Counted from the first letter of the stretch, positions 48,387 to 57,335 are shown. The stretch: DNA of 64,000 bases from Cupriavidus sp. D39 (GCF_026627925.1 NZ_JAPNLE010000009.1:3534001-3598000); one strand, 5' to 3'. Numbers and translations: made by a program. Notes: generated by a model not told the origin, from the letters alone.

Positions 48387-49082
48387 ATGGCATTTGAATT
48401 TTCGCCGACTGTCCTGCTGGTCGAAGACGAGCCGCATATCCGGCGCTTCGTGCGCGAGGCGCTGCAGGCAGAAGGCTGCGCCGTGCATGAGGCCGAGACG
48501 CTCAAGCGCGGCCTGATCGATGCCGGCACGCGCCAGCCCGACGTGGTGATCCTCGACCTGGGCCTGCCCGACGGCGACGGCATGACGCTGATCCGCGAGA
48601 TGCGCACCTGGACCGAAGTGCCCGTGCTGGTGCTATCGGCACGCTCCGGCGAGGACGACAAGATCGCAGCGCTGGACGCCGGCGCGGACGATTACCTGAC
48701 CAAGCCTTTCGGCGTGGGCGAGCTGATCGCGCGCGTGCGCGTGCTGCTGCGCAGGCATGCCAAGACCAATCCGCAAGGCACGCCGCAGATCGCCTTTGGC
48801 GAGGTGCAGATCGACCTGGCCAACCGCGTGGTCACCCGCGCCGGGCAGGATGTGCACCTGACGCCGATCGAGTATCGCTTGCTTGCCGTGCTGATCGCGC
48901 ATCGCGGCAAGGTCATGACGCATCGCGAACTGCTGCGTGAAGTATGGGGGCCGGCGCACTCGGAGAGCAGCCATTATTTGCGGGTGTATATGGGGCATTT
49001 GCGGCACAAGCTGGAGGCTGATCCGGCGCAGCCTTCGCATTTGATGACTGAGGTGGGGGTGGGGTATCGGTTTGTGGGGTGA
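48387..49082 (+). CDS. kdpE: KDP operon response regulator KdpE
   Basis: 231 aa, OmpR family. Receiver: VEDEP, phospho-acceptor Asp in VVILDLGLPDGDG, Thr/Ser switch in VLVLSARSGEDDK and Lys in DYLTKPFG. The C-terminal winged helix has LTPIEYRLLAVLIAHRGKVM and SHYLRVYMGHLRHKLE. It activates kdpFABC under K+ limitation. The last 100 bases are markedly G/T-rich compared with the rest. Confidence 0.96.
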   Translation: MAFEFSPTVLLVEDEPHIRRFVREALQAEGCAVHEAETLKRGLIDAGTRQPDVVILDLGLPDGDGMTLIREMRTWTEVPVLVLSARSGEDDKIAALDAGADDYLTKPFGVGELIARVRVLLRRHAKTNPQGTPQIAFGEVQIDLANRVVTRAGQDVHLTPIEYRLLAVLIAHRGKVMTHRELLREVWGPAHSESSHYLRVYMGHLRHKLEADPAQPSHLMTEVGVGYRFVG

Positions 49083-49117
49083 GGGAGTGGGGGAGTGGTT
49101 GTTGGTTGCAAGATTAG

Positions 49118-49165
49118 CTGCAACTGCAACTGCAACTGCAACTGCAACTGCAACTGCAACTGCAA
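49118..49165 (+). repeat. CTGCAA hexanucleotide microsatellite, 8 copies
   Basis: Eight perfect CTGCAA units immediately downstream of kdpE. It marks the outer end of the left arm of a large inverted repeat; the right arm ends in 18 inverted copies at 53604-53711. Confidence 0.95.
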
Positions 49166-49410
49166 AATCAGCTTCAAGTTCAACTGCTTAACGTCAAGGG
49201 CAACTGCAGTTTCACCTCCCCTGCGGGGAGGCGACCTACTTTCTTGTCTCGCCAAGAAAGTAGGCAAAGAAGGCGACCCGGATGGGGCGAAAGACTCCTC
49301 GTCGGCAGGCAAAAAGAGCGGCCGGAGGCCAAACTCGCATCGCCTTAAGGCGATACTCAAACATGGCCTCCTCGTTTCCGCTCTTTTTGCCTGCCGACGA
49401 GGCGCCCCAT
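49166..49410 (+). repeat. Left arm of the large inverted repeat
   Basis: AAAATCAGCTTCAAGTTCAA, CTGCAGTTTCACCTCCCCT, GGCGACCTACTTTCTTGTC, AGAAAGTAGGCAAAGAAGGC, AAGAGCGGCCGGAGGCC and ATCGCCTTAAGGCGAT follow in this order. The same order appears in reverse on the right side: 53603 down to 53516, then (after removing the IS3 insertion) 50007 down to about 49890. No gene is called within it. Confidence 0.75.
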
Positions 49411-49422
49411 AACGGGAGATGA

Positions 49423-49594
49423 AAACCTTGACGGCTCGCTGCGCATCGCGGGCGGGTGATTGCCGCCTAGGGGCGGGAATCACGGCTACACCGAATGGTG
49501 ATTTGAGGACATCGCTCTCCCACTGGTTCGGCCGTGTTTCCCGCCCGAGGGGCGGAAACACCCACGCGCGATGCGCAGCGAGCCGTCAAGGTTT
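49423..49594. repeat. 36-bp near-perfect inverted repeat
   Basis: 49423-49458 and 49559-49594 are inverted copies matching at 34 of 36 positions (core CTTGACGGCTCGCTGCGCAT). They enclose a hairpin-rich segment with GTGTTTCCCGCCC facing GGCGGAAACAC. Confidence 0.8.
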
Positions 49595-49880
49595 ACCTAG
49601 GCCGTATGGGGCGCCTCGGGACTTCACGAAAAGAGCGGCCGGAGGCCAAACTCACATCGCCTTAAGGCGATGCTCAGCTGCGCATCGCGGGCGGGTGATT
49701 GCCGCCTGGGGGCGGGAATCAAGGCTACACCGAATGGTGATTTGAGGACATCGCGCTCGCGCTGGTTCGGCCGTGTTTCCCGCCAGTCAGGCGGGAAACA
49801 CCCATGCGCGATGCGTAGCGAGCCGTCGAGGTTTACCTAGGCCGTATGGGGCGCCTCGGGATTCGACGAAAAGAGCGGAA
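49439..49880 (+). repeat. Two direct copies of a ~200-bp unit, period 239
   Basis: The unit starting CTGCGCATCGCGGGCGGGTG at 49439 recurs at 49678 and continues through GGCTACACCGAATGGTGATT, GGTTCGGCCGTGTTTCCCG and AGGTTTACCTAGGCCGTATG. Unit ends are about 49636 and 49880. No protein-coding support. Confidence 0.8.
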
Positions 49881-50515
49881 AAGAGGGACCCATGTTTGAG
49901 TATCGCCTTAAGGCGATGCGAGTTTGGGTCCCGGCCGCTCTTTTCGTCGAATCCCGAGGGGTAGTCGCCCCATCCGGCGCGCCTTTTTTGCCTACTTTTT
50001 TGGCAAGCGGCGTGTGTCAAGGTAGTTGTCGGTGTGCCAAGAAGGAAAGCGACAGTACGTCGTCGTACATGCTGTATCTGTGATGAGGGTAGGCCCCTCG
50101 GTTTCGCCGATCAGGCGGTGATACCAAACCACCCTGAGCTGCAGCCGTTAAGAGCGGTTGTGGTGAGCGTCAAGGGAAAAGGCGGGATGAATCTCGTCAG
50201 GTAGGCAAGGAGGAGGCGAACGCAAGTGAACCATCGAAGAAGTGTCGAGAATTGCAATGATGTCAAAACCGAGGGCTCGACAACACCTCGGGATAAGTCA
50301 GACGGCAACCTGGAGGTGGGTCTGACGGCATCCGGCATAGAGATGGCGCGACCTTCCTGCAGGCATGGATACGGAACTTGGGAACCTGTCGTCTCGATGC
50401 TAAGGGAGAAACTCAAGCGGAGAACCCGTGAGAGTCAGAGTACCAATGCGAGGCACAGGGGCGGAGTCATGCGTAGTAGCGGTGAAAGGGTTGTAATGAC
50501 CTCTGGAGCGAAGGC

Positions 50516-51823
50516 ATGACCTTGTCCGGCAGAGACCATAGAACAACCGCGATGCGGGAGGATTCCAGGGTCGACGCCAAGTCGTTCGAGATACCCAAGC
50601 GGTTGATTTGGGAAGCCTGGAAGCGTGTGGCCGCCAATCAAGGCGGGCCGGGCGTGGACAGCGAAAGTATTGAAATCTTCCGAAATCGTTTGGCAAGGAA
50701 TCTATACGCCCTGTGGAATCGAATGAGTTCGGGGAGTTATTTTCCCCAGCCGGTCAAAGAGGTGCTGATTCCGAAGGGGAGCGGGTTTCGTCCTCTCGGG
50801 ATACCGACCATCACTGACCGAGTGGCGCAGATGGCGGTCAAGTTAATGGTGGAGCCGAGAATCGATGCGATATTCCATGCATCATCGTTCGGTTATCGGC
50901 CGAACAAATCGGCGAAGCAAGCTGTGGCGCAAGCGAGAAGGAACTGTTGGCGCTACGATTGGGTAGTCGATATTGACTTGAAATCCTTCTTTGACACCAT
51001 CGACCACGAGCTTCTCAGGCGTGCGGTAGAAAAGCATGTCACGGAGCCATGGGTACGACTCTACATTAGACGCTGGCTAGAGAGCCCGGTGCAGAAGCAA
51101 ACCGGGGAATTGGTTGCTCGGGATAGAGGCACTCCGCAAGGCGGGGTGATCAGTCCATTGTTGGCTAACCTCTTTCTTCACTATGCGTTTGATCGATGGG
51201 TCCAGACCGAGCATCCGGAGGTGCCGTTTGAACGGTATGCCGACGATGTGGTTTGTCATTGCAGGACGAAGCATCAGGCGGAACAGTTCTTGTCTGCCTT
51301 GAGGGAACGGCTTACCGATTGTGGGCTTTCGCTACACCCGGAAAAGACGCGCTTGGTTTACTGCAAAGATGGACGACGTCGAGAGGACCATATCCATACA
51401 AAGTTCGACTTCCTTGGATTCAGCTTTCACGCTCGGACGGTACAGGACCGAGCGGGAAATTTGTTCAACGGATTCGGACCTGCGGTAAGTCAAAAGGCAC
51501 TAACGCGCATGTCTCAGGCCATCCGAAGCATGAGTCTCAATCGAAGTACCTCAATGACGCTGCGCGAACTGGCGCAGCGCATAAACCCAATGGTACGGGG
51601 ATGGGTGAATTACTACGGTGCTTTCTATCCAGAGCGGCTGAAACAGTTCTTGATCAGAATAGACTTACGGCTTGGCAGGTGGGCGCGAAATAAGTACAAG
51701 CGGTTGAGAGGACATAAACGAGGATCTTGGGCGTGGCTCAAACGATGTCGGGAAAGTCTTCCTCAGCTGTTCGCGCACTGGGATTTCTGTTTCGAAGAAC
51801 GGCGGACAAGAAGAGCCGTATGA
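50516..51823 (+). CDS. ltrA: Group II intron reverse transcriptase/maturase
   Basis: 435 aa. RT blocks run in order: GFRPLGIPTITDRVAQMAVK, SSFGYRPNKSAKQAVAQARR, VVDIDLKSFFDTIDHELLRR, RGTPQGGVISPLLANLFLHY and the catalytic RYADDVVCHC. The maturase X domain contains LAQRINPMVRGWVNYYGAFY. It ends without an HNH endonuclease domain, so it probably moves by a route that does not cut the second strand. The stop codon lies inside domain V of the intron. Frame intact. Confidence 0.95.
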   Translation: MTLSGRDHRTTAMREDSRVDAKSFEIPKRLIWEAWKRVAANQGGPGVDSESIEIFRNRLARNLYALWNRMSSGSYFPQPVKEVLIPKGSGFRPLGIPTITDRVAQMAVKLMVEPRIDAIFHASSFGYRPNKSAKQAVAQARRNCWRYDWVVDIDLKSFFDTIDHELLRRAVEKHVTEPWVRLYIRRWLESPVQKQTGELVARDRGTPQGGVISPLLANLFLHYAFDRWVQTEHPEVPFERYADDVVCHCRTKHQAEQFLSALRERLTDCGLSLHPEKTRLVYCKDGRRREDHIHTKFDFLGFSFHARTVQDRAGNLFNGFGPAVSQKALTRMSQAIRSMSLNRSTSMTLRELAQRINPMVRGWVNYYGAFYPERLKQFLIRIDLRLGRWARNKYKRLRGHKRGSWAWLKRCRESLPQLFAHWDFCFEERRTRRAV

Positions 51824-51846
51824 ATCGAGAGATTCACGTACGGATC
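51813..51846 (+). ncRNA. Group II intron domain V
   Basis: A 34-base hairpin starting GAGCCGTATG and closing CGTACGGATC, with the catalytic AGC triad, a GAGA-type tetraloop (ATCGAGAGAT) and the two-base bulge before the 3' arm. This is the most conserved part of group II ribozymes. Confidence 0.92.
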
Positions 51847-51895
51847 TGTGAGAGCCTGAGGGGGCAGTTCCCTCGGGCCACTCGACCCTCAGCCG

Positions 51896-53443
51896 TTACG
51901 CTGCTTTCTTGCAATCCCCCACGTTTTGCTGCGCTCGTTCCGGGTTCAGGTACACGGCATCGACTAGCTGCCAGTTACGGATGCCCGCAGCCCAACGCTG
52001 CGGGTTCCGGGCTCGCGCGGCCTGATACAGCGCCGTGCGCTGCGCCAGCAGGGCAGTGGCTTTGCCCTGATGCCGCTGGCTTGGCGTGACGTATTTCAGG
52101 CTGCTGTGGCGGTGCTCGTCGTTGTACCAACGCACGAAGCTCAGCACCCAGGCACGCGCTTGCTCCAGGCTCTCGAACGGGCGCTCCGGCCACAGCGGGC
52201 AGTACTTCGCCGTGCGGAACAACGCTTCGGCGTAGGCGTTGTCGTTGCTCACCCTGGGCCGGCTGTAGGACGGCACCACGCCCAAGTCATACATCGTTGC
52301 CAGCATGCTCGCCCCCTTCATGGCCGTGCCATTGTCCGAGTGCAGCACCAGCGGGCGGCCCGCCGTCTGCTCGCGCAAACAACCGTGCATCAGCAGACGG
52401 CTGGCATGCTCGGCCGACTCGCTCTCATGCACCTCGTTGGCGACCAGTTTGCGGCTGTAAATGTCCTTCATCATGTACCAGTAGAAGAACCGTCCCTTGA
52501 CTGTGGTCGGTAGCCAAGTGATGTCCCAGCACCAAACCTGATTCGGACCTTCCGCCCGGTGCGTCGTCAACGGACGAGCGCTCGGGGCCTTGCTGCGGCC
52601 ACGCCGTCTGCCTTGTCCCGCCGCCTTCAGGACCCGGTAGAACGTCGATTCCGACGCCAGGTAGATCCCTTCGTCCGCCAGCTTCGGCACGATCTGGTGC
52701 GGCGTCAGGCTGGCATAGCCAGGCTGGTTCGCCGCCGTCAGCAATGCCTGCCGTTCCGCTTCGCTGAGCTTGTTGGCAGGCGCGTCGCGACGCGCCTCAA
52801 GCCGCTTATCGGCAGGGGCATGCCGCCAGCGCTGCAAGGTTCGCTCGGTCAAGCCCAGCGCTTCGCAGGCCATTGCCTGTCGCGCCCCGGCGCTCACCGC
52901 TTCATCGATCAACTGTATGGCTTCAAAGCGATCCGGGGTGCTGATCAGTCTTCCTCGTCCCGTCCCCAGATCGCTGCGGCTTTTTTGCAGTACCAGCAGC
53001 GCTGCCGTTTCCGCCAGCGCCGCATTCTTGCGCTTGAGCTCGCGCTCCAGTTCTCGTACACGCTTCTGCGCCGCTTCGTCTTCCCGGCGCTGCGCCAGGC
53101 TTCGCTTGGCCGGTGCCACCGCATTAGCCTGCTCGCACGCCTCGCGCCATTGCCGGATCTGCTCCGGCTGGATGCCCTTCATCCGGCAGTATTCCGACAG
53201 TTCCGCCTCACTCAGTGGCGCCGTCTCCAGCACCACGCGAAACTTGTCCGCACTGGACCATTGATCACTTTGCTTCCCGTCACCCGGCACAATTCTTCCT
53301 GCAGCTCTCGCCATCTCGCGCCAAGTCCGCAAGGTCACTGTCGTGATCCCCGTGGCCTTGGCCAACTCCACTACCGATCGGTTAAGCGGAGGCATCATCT
53401 GCTCGACCGCCCACTCCCGGCGCTCGGCCGTATATCGTTTCAT
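51896..53443 (-). CDS. IS3-family transposase, OrfA and OrfB in one frame
   Basis: 515 aa. The N-terminal part has two HTH segments (NRSVVELAKATGITTVTLRT; LSEYCRMKGIQPEQIRQW) and a leucine-zipper-like region rich in Arg/Glu (RVRELERELKRKNAALAETA). The C-terminal rve domain has the DDE triad: Asp in WCWDITWLP, Asp in LHSDNGTAMKG, and Glu in NAYAEALFRTAKYCP. Most IS3 members need a frameshift to join OrfA and OrfB; here they are continuous. ATG at 53443 chosen from the conserved KRYTAERREW start. The frame also stays open far upstream, through the microsatellite. Confidence 0.93.
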   Translation of the reverse strand: MKRYTAERREWAVEQMMPPLNRSVVELAKATGITTVTLRTWREMARAAGRIVPGDGKQSDQWSSADKFRVVLETAPLSEAELSEYCRMKGIQPEQIRQWREACEQANAVAPAKRSLAQRREDEAAQKRVRELERELKRKNAALAETAALLVLQKSRSDLGTGRGRLISTPDRFEAIQLIDEAVSAGARQAMACEALGLTERTLQRWRHAPADKRLEARRDAPANKLSEAERQALLTAANQPGYASLTPHQIVPKLADEGIYLASESTFYRVLKAAGQGRRRGRSKAPSARPLTTHRAEGPNQVWCWDITWLPTTVKGRFFYWYMMKDIYSRKLVANEVHESESAEHASRLLMHGCLREQTAGRPLVLHSDNGTAMKGASMLATMYDLGVVPSYSRPRVSNDNAYAEALFRTAKYCPLWPERPFESLEQARAWVLSFVRWYNDEHRHSSLKYVTPSQRHQGKATALLAQRTALYQAARARNPQRWAAGIRNWQLVDAVYLNPERAQQNVGDCKKAA

Positions 53444-53515
53444 CTTCCAGTCGCACACCACCCTCCATTTTGCTTCATCAAAGAAGACGGAGACGACAAG
53501 TATCCTGACATGGAG

Positions 53516-53603
53516 GGCAAGACAAAAAAGTAGGTCGCCTCCCCGAAGGGGAGGTGAAACTGCAGTTGCTTTTGAAGTTAAGCCGTTGAATTTGAAGCTG
53601 ATT
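53516..53603 (-). repeat. Right arm of the large inverted repeat (outer part)
   Basis: Reverse complement of 49166-49255: GACAAAAAAGTAGGTCGCC, CTCCCCGAAGGGGAGGTGAA and GAAGCTGATTTT. The inner continuation of this arm is at about 49890-50007, on the other side of the IS3 element, so the arm was split by that insertion. Confidence 0.75.
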
Positions 53604-55289
53604 TTGCAGTTGCAGTTGCAGTTGCAGTTGCAGTTGCAGTTGCAGTTGCAGTTGCAGTTGCAGTTGCAGTTGCAGTTGCAGTTGCAGTTGCAGTTGCAGT
53701 TGCAGTTGCAGTCCACACCCTCCCCCTACCCTCACCACACCCCAAAAACACCCCCGCCTGCTTATAAACATTAGTCTTGGCCACCACCTCCCCATGACTA
53801 ACCGTAGTGCGCGGCTTGAGCGTGCAAAACCATTCCAGCAGGTGCAGCCGCATCGCCGAGCGGATGGCTTCGTGGCTGGCATCCTCGCCCAGGTCGAAGA
53901 ACTCATCCGGGTCGCGTTCCAGGTCGAACAGCTGCGGGCGGAAACCCTGCCAGTGCACATACTTCCAGCGCGCATTGCGCACCATCCACGCCCGGCACTC
54001 GCCCGGTTGCCGGCCCAGCGCAATCCGCGCGCCGCGATAGGCGTAGTCCAGCTCCGACACCACGAAGTCCCGCCACTGGCCATTGCCGCGCTCGCGCGTG
54101 AGATCCAGCAGCGAGCGGCCTTCCACGCGATGGTCGGCCGGTGGCAGGCCCAGCGCGTCCAGCACCGTCGGCACCACGTCCACGGCCGAGACCATGCGCG
54201 CATCCGTGCTGCCGCGGGTGGCGTCGGCCTGGGCCGAGGGGTCGTAGACAATCAGCGGGATGTTCTGCACGGTGTCGTAGAACTGCTCCTTCTCGCCGAG
54301 CCAGTGGTCGCCCAGGAAGTCGCCGTGGTCTGCCGTGAACACGATCAGCGTGTCTTCCCAGCGGCCCAGGCGCTCCAGTTGTTCCCACAGCTCGCCGAGC
54401 CGGTCGTCGATCTGCTGCACCAGGCCTTGATAGGCGGGACGCACCGTGTCCGAGACTTCGCTGCGCATGAAGTTGGCGCACTCTTCCTGCGTGCGGTACG
54501 CGTCGAGCACCGGATGCGGGTTGTCCAGCTCCGCGTCGTGGCGCTTGAGCGGCAGGCAGTCGTCCAGCGAGTAAGCCGCGTGGTAGGGCGCGGGCGCCAT
54601 ATAGGGCCAGTGCGGCTTGACCAGTGACAGGTGCAGCACCCAGGGATCATCGCCGCGCGCGGCGATGTACTGCATTGCCTGGCCCACCGTATAGGCCGTC
54701 TCCGAATGCGGCTCCGCCACGCGTGCCGGCAAGCCCGCATTGCGCATCTGCCAGCCCGACACGATCTCCCTTGCGCGTTCTCGGCGCTGATCACGTAGTC
54801 CGTCCAGGGGTCCGCGCTGTCGTAGCCCTGCTTGCGCAGCCACTCGGCGTAGGCGCCGTGCGGCTCGGCGTGGTGGCCGTCGTGGCGGTCGACTTCAACA
54901 AAGTGCCCGCTTCGCAGCAACGTTTCCAGCTCGCTGCCACCGTCGAGGTGCAGGCGCTTCATGTTGGCGTTGTCGGGCATGACGTGGGTCTTGCCGGCCA
55001 GCGCCAGGGCACGGTGGCTGTCCTTCAGGTATTCGCCCAGCGTCACTTCGCCGACGGACAGCGGCACGCGGTTCCAGGTGGCGCCGTGGCTGCTCGGGTA
55101 GCGCCCGGTGTAGAAGCTCATGCGGCTCGGGCCGCAAACGCCGGAGGTGACGAATGCCTTGGTGAAGCGCACGCCGCGCGCGGCGAGGGCGTCGATATTC
55201 CTGGTGCGCAGGGTGGGGTGGCCGTAGCAGGCCAGGTGGTCCTGGCGTAGCTGGTCGCACATGATGAAGAGGGTGTTTCGTGTGGACAT
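53578..55289 (-). CDS. Type I (formylglycine) sulfatase / phosphonate monoester hydrolase family, with microsatellite-encoded tail
   Basis: About 570 aa when repaired. The active-site motif is SGVCGPSRMSFYTGRYPSS, with Cys52 expected to become formylglycine (CxPSR). Metal-site residues are in LFIMCDQLRQDHL and IVFTADHGDFLGDHW. It cleaves a sulfate or phosph(on)ate monoester; there is no signal peptide, so it acts in the cytosol. The frame breaks at CCC 54768-54770. After KQAGVFLGCGEGRGRVW the chain continues into about 18 Thr-Ala pairs from the microsatellite and ends KSASNSTA, which is not part of any sulfatase fold. No formylglycine-generating enzyme is nearby. Confidence 0.85.
53604..53711 (-). 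repeat. TTGCAG (inverted CTGCAA) microsatellite, 18 copies
   Basis: Eighteen perfect units. It is the inverted counterpart of the 8-copy array at 49118-49165 and lies inside the 3' end of the sulfatase reading frame, where it encodes a Thr-Ala repeat. Confidence 0.95.
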
Positions 55290-55431
55290 GGTTTTGTTGA
55301 AGCCGGTCAGGCCGCTGACCTGATCGGCATCAATTCAATAGATAACTGAGCGAATACTCATGAGGATTTCATCCATGCATCAAATAACATTCATGAAATG
55401 AATAATCTGTATGAAATCTGCCGGAACATTT

Positions 55432-56427
55432 TCAATCGCCGGTATAGCCAGAGGCCTTGACCACCGGCCCCCACCGCCCGGCATCCGCCGCCAGCACCTT
55501 CCCGAACTGCTCCGCGCTCCCGGTTTGCGGCTCCAGCCCCAGCTTCAGGAACCGCTCCTTCAGATCCGCCGACTGCACCGCATGCACGATCGCCGCATTC
55601 AGCCGCTCGATCGTTGCCTTCGGCACGCCGGCCGGCGCCAGGAACCCGTACCGGCCCAGCCCTTCGATGTCCTTATAGCCAAGCTCGGTAAACGTGGGCA
55701 CATCCGGCAATGCCACCGAGCGCTGCGTCCCTGAGCTTGCCAGTACGCGGATCTTGCCCGCGCGATGCATCTCGGTGAGATCGGCGAGCGTATCGACCGA
55801 GGCCGGCACCTGCCCGCCCACCAGCGCATTCATCAACGGTGCCGAGCCGTTGAATGGCACGTGCAGCATCTCCACGCCAACCTGCTTGCCGATCAGCAAG
55901 CCAAAGAAGTGTGGAATGCTGCCTAGCGCCGGCGAGGCGTAGGAATTGTTCTTGGCAGGGCTGGCCTTGAGCCACTCGATGTATTCCTTGAGCGTCCTGG
56001 CCGGCGTGCCGGGGCCGGTGGCCAGGGCCAGCTGGAAGTTGGCGGTTTGCGCCACCGGCGCGAAATCGCGCTGGATGTCGTAGTTCAGCTTGCGGTAGAC
56101 CAGCGGGGCGATGGTCATCACCGCGGAGTTGGCGACCACCAGCGTGTTGCCGTCGGCGGGCAGGGTTCGCGCATAGTCCATGACCAGGCGGCCGCCCGCG
56201 CCGGGCTTGTTCTCGATGACCACGGTTTGCTTGAGTTCCTCGCGCAGCTTGTCGCCGATCAGGCGGGCGGCCAGGTCGGCGGTGCCGCCGGCGGGGTAGC
56301 CCACCAGGATGCGCAGCGGGCGGTCGTTCTGGGCCCTGGCCGGCGCGCTGGCGAGGCACATGGCGGCCAGTGTGGTCATGGTGGCGAGGGTGGGGACTAG
56401 CGCGCGCAGCAGTTTGGCGGGTTTCAC
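55432..56427 (-). CDS. Bug-family (TctC-like) periplasmic solute receptor
   Basis: 331 aa. GTG start at 56427 with AGGAG five bases upstream; the longer frame to 56517 lacks a ribosome site. Signal peptide ending PARA, then RPLRILVGYPAGGTADLAAR, VVIENKPGAGGRLVMDYAR, VEMLHVPFNGSAPLMNALVG and VPTFTELGYKDIEG. It binds a small organic acid or similar ligand. It is next to the sulfatase in the same direction with 142 bases between, so a shared pathway is possible. No TctAB genes are nearby. Confidence 0.92.
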   Translation of the reverse strand: MKPAKLLRALVPTLATMTTLAAMCLASAPARAQNDRPLRILVGYPAGGTADLAARLIGDKLREELKQTVVIENKPGAGGRLVMDYARTLPADGNTLVVANSAVMTIAPLVYRKLNYDIQRDFAPVAQTANFQLALATGPGTPARTLKEYIEWLKASPAKNNSYASPALGSIPHFFGLLIGKQVGVEMLHVPFNGSAPLMNALVGGQVPASVDTLADLTEMHRAGKIRVLASSGTQRSVALPDVPTFTELGYKDIEGLGRYGFLAPAGVPKATIERLNAAIVHAVQSADLKERFLKLGLEPQTGSAEQFGKVLAADAGRWGPVVKASGYTGD

Positions 56428-56633
56428 GGGTTCTCCTGTTCTGTTGGTTCGGCAGCGGCGGGAAGCCGGCCAATTTATCGATACGGCCCGCGGGCGCCAA
56501 AGAAGGATTTCGCGCATCGATGTGCGCGTTTCGTTCCTGGGTTCATCCTGCCCGGCTGTACCCCGGCGGGTGCGCTTTGCGCGCGGCCCGCCGGTTCTTA
56601 TGTAGCGGCACAGACGCTAACACCCACCCATAT

Positions 56634-56646
56634 AATTGACAAAATC
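56634..56646. promoter_or_regulatory. Possible MarR operator
   Basis: TTGA-CAAAA-TCAA inverted repeat 21 bases before the MarR start codon, in an A+T-rich patch between the divergent Bug and MarR genes. Short arms, so tentative. Confidence 0.35.
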
Positions 56647-56667
56647 AACTAAATTTGCGGGTGCGGC

Positions 56668-57243
56668 ATGAATGGCAGCGAAGTGGGCGAGCAGGCGCGG
56701 GAGCCAGCGCGGGACGCAGGTCAAACGCTGCAGCATCCCGCCCGGCTGGCGGATTTCCTCAACTACCGCCTCTATCACCTGACCCGCGTCGCCCTGCAAG
56801 CCAGCGGGCATCACCTGCGCGCCGCGGCCGGGGTGAGCCGGCGCGAGTGGCGCATGCTGGCCTTCCTCGGCGAGCAGCCGGGCACGCGCCTGACGGAGCT
56901 GGCGCAAAGCGCAGGGCTGGACAAGGTGCTGGCCAGCCGCGCCGTGCACGCGCTGATGGCGCGCGGGCTGGTGCAGCGCGCCACGCGCGAGCAGGACCGG
57001 CGGGCGGCGGCGTTCGTGCTTAGCGACGAGGGCGAGGTGGTCTACCAGCTTGCCTTTGCGCAGGCGCAGGCCTTCAACGCCCGCCTGGCCGCCTGCCTGG
57101 ATGCGGAGGAGGCGCGGGTGCTGGCGCGGTGCCTGTCCCGGCTGCATGTGCAGGCGGAAGCCTTGCTCGCCGAGGCGCAAGCGCTGCCCAGCAGCGTACC
57201 TGCGCCCACGCAACCGGCGCAGGACTGGTGGCGCCAACCGTAA
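56668..57243 (+). CDS. MarR-family regulator
   Basis: 191 aa. Winged HTH: AAGVSRREWRMLAFLGEQPG, RLTELAQSAGLDKVLASRAV, and the wing TREQDRRAAAFVLSDEG. It is divergent from the Bug receptor (and sulfatase), which it may control. The C-terminal 20 residues are Pro/Ala-rich. The ligand is unknown. Confidence 0.9.
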   Translation: MNGSEVGEQAREPARDAGQTLQHPARLADFLNYRLYHLTRVALQASGHHLRAAAGVSRREWRMLAFLGEQPGTRLTELAQSAGLDKVLASRAVHALMARGLVQRATREQDRRAAAFVLSDEGEVVYQLAFAQAQAFNARLAACLDAEEARVLARCLSRLHVQAEALLAEAQALPSSVPAPTQPAQDWWRQP

Positions 57244-57335
57244 GGTTTGGCCGGCCGCTTCCGACTGCACCTGGCGACTTTCGAGTCTTACACTTGTACA
57301 CTTGGAGTCAGCGCGTGCCCTGCCTGGAGCCTGCC

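Larger units (their letters stand above)
50032..51886 (+). mobile_element. Group II intron (about 1.86 kb)
   Basis: Begins GTGTGCC, matching the GUGYG 5' consensus, and ends CACTCGAC after domain VI. Some 480 bases of structured RNA precede the maturase gene. Domain V (51813-51846) and the domain VI stem GAGGGGGC/CCCTCGGGC follow it. It lies on the plus strand inside the terminal repeat of an IS3-family element read on the minus strand. Confidence 0.85.
50015..53510 (-). mobile_element. IS3-family insertion sequence interrupted by a group II intron
   Basis: The left end starts TGTCAAGGTAGTTGTCG (50015-50031) and the right end, read inward, starts TGTCAGGATACTTGTCG. When the intron at 50032-51886 is removed, the left repeat continues across the junction and matches the right one at 19 of 25 positions. 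GGCAAG at 50002-50007 and 53516-53521 flanks the element with a few extra bases each side and may be a target duplication. Without the intron the IS is about 1.64 kb. Confidence 0.75.

Noticed and set aside
49118..53711. Possible CRISPR array
   Set aside because: The hexamers have no spacers and the longer repeats are few, irregular and palindromic; there are no cas genes.
53444..53716. N-terminal extension of the IS3 transposase through the microsatellite (Asn-Cys repeat)
   Set aside because: It lies outside the IS end at 53510 and simply reflects that the hexamer has no stop codon in any frame.
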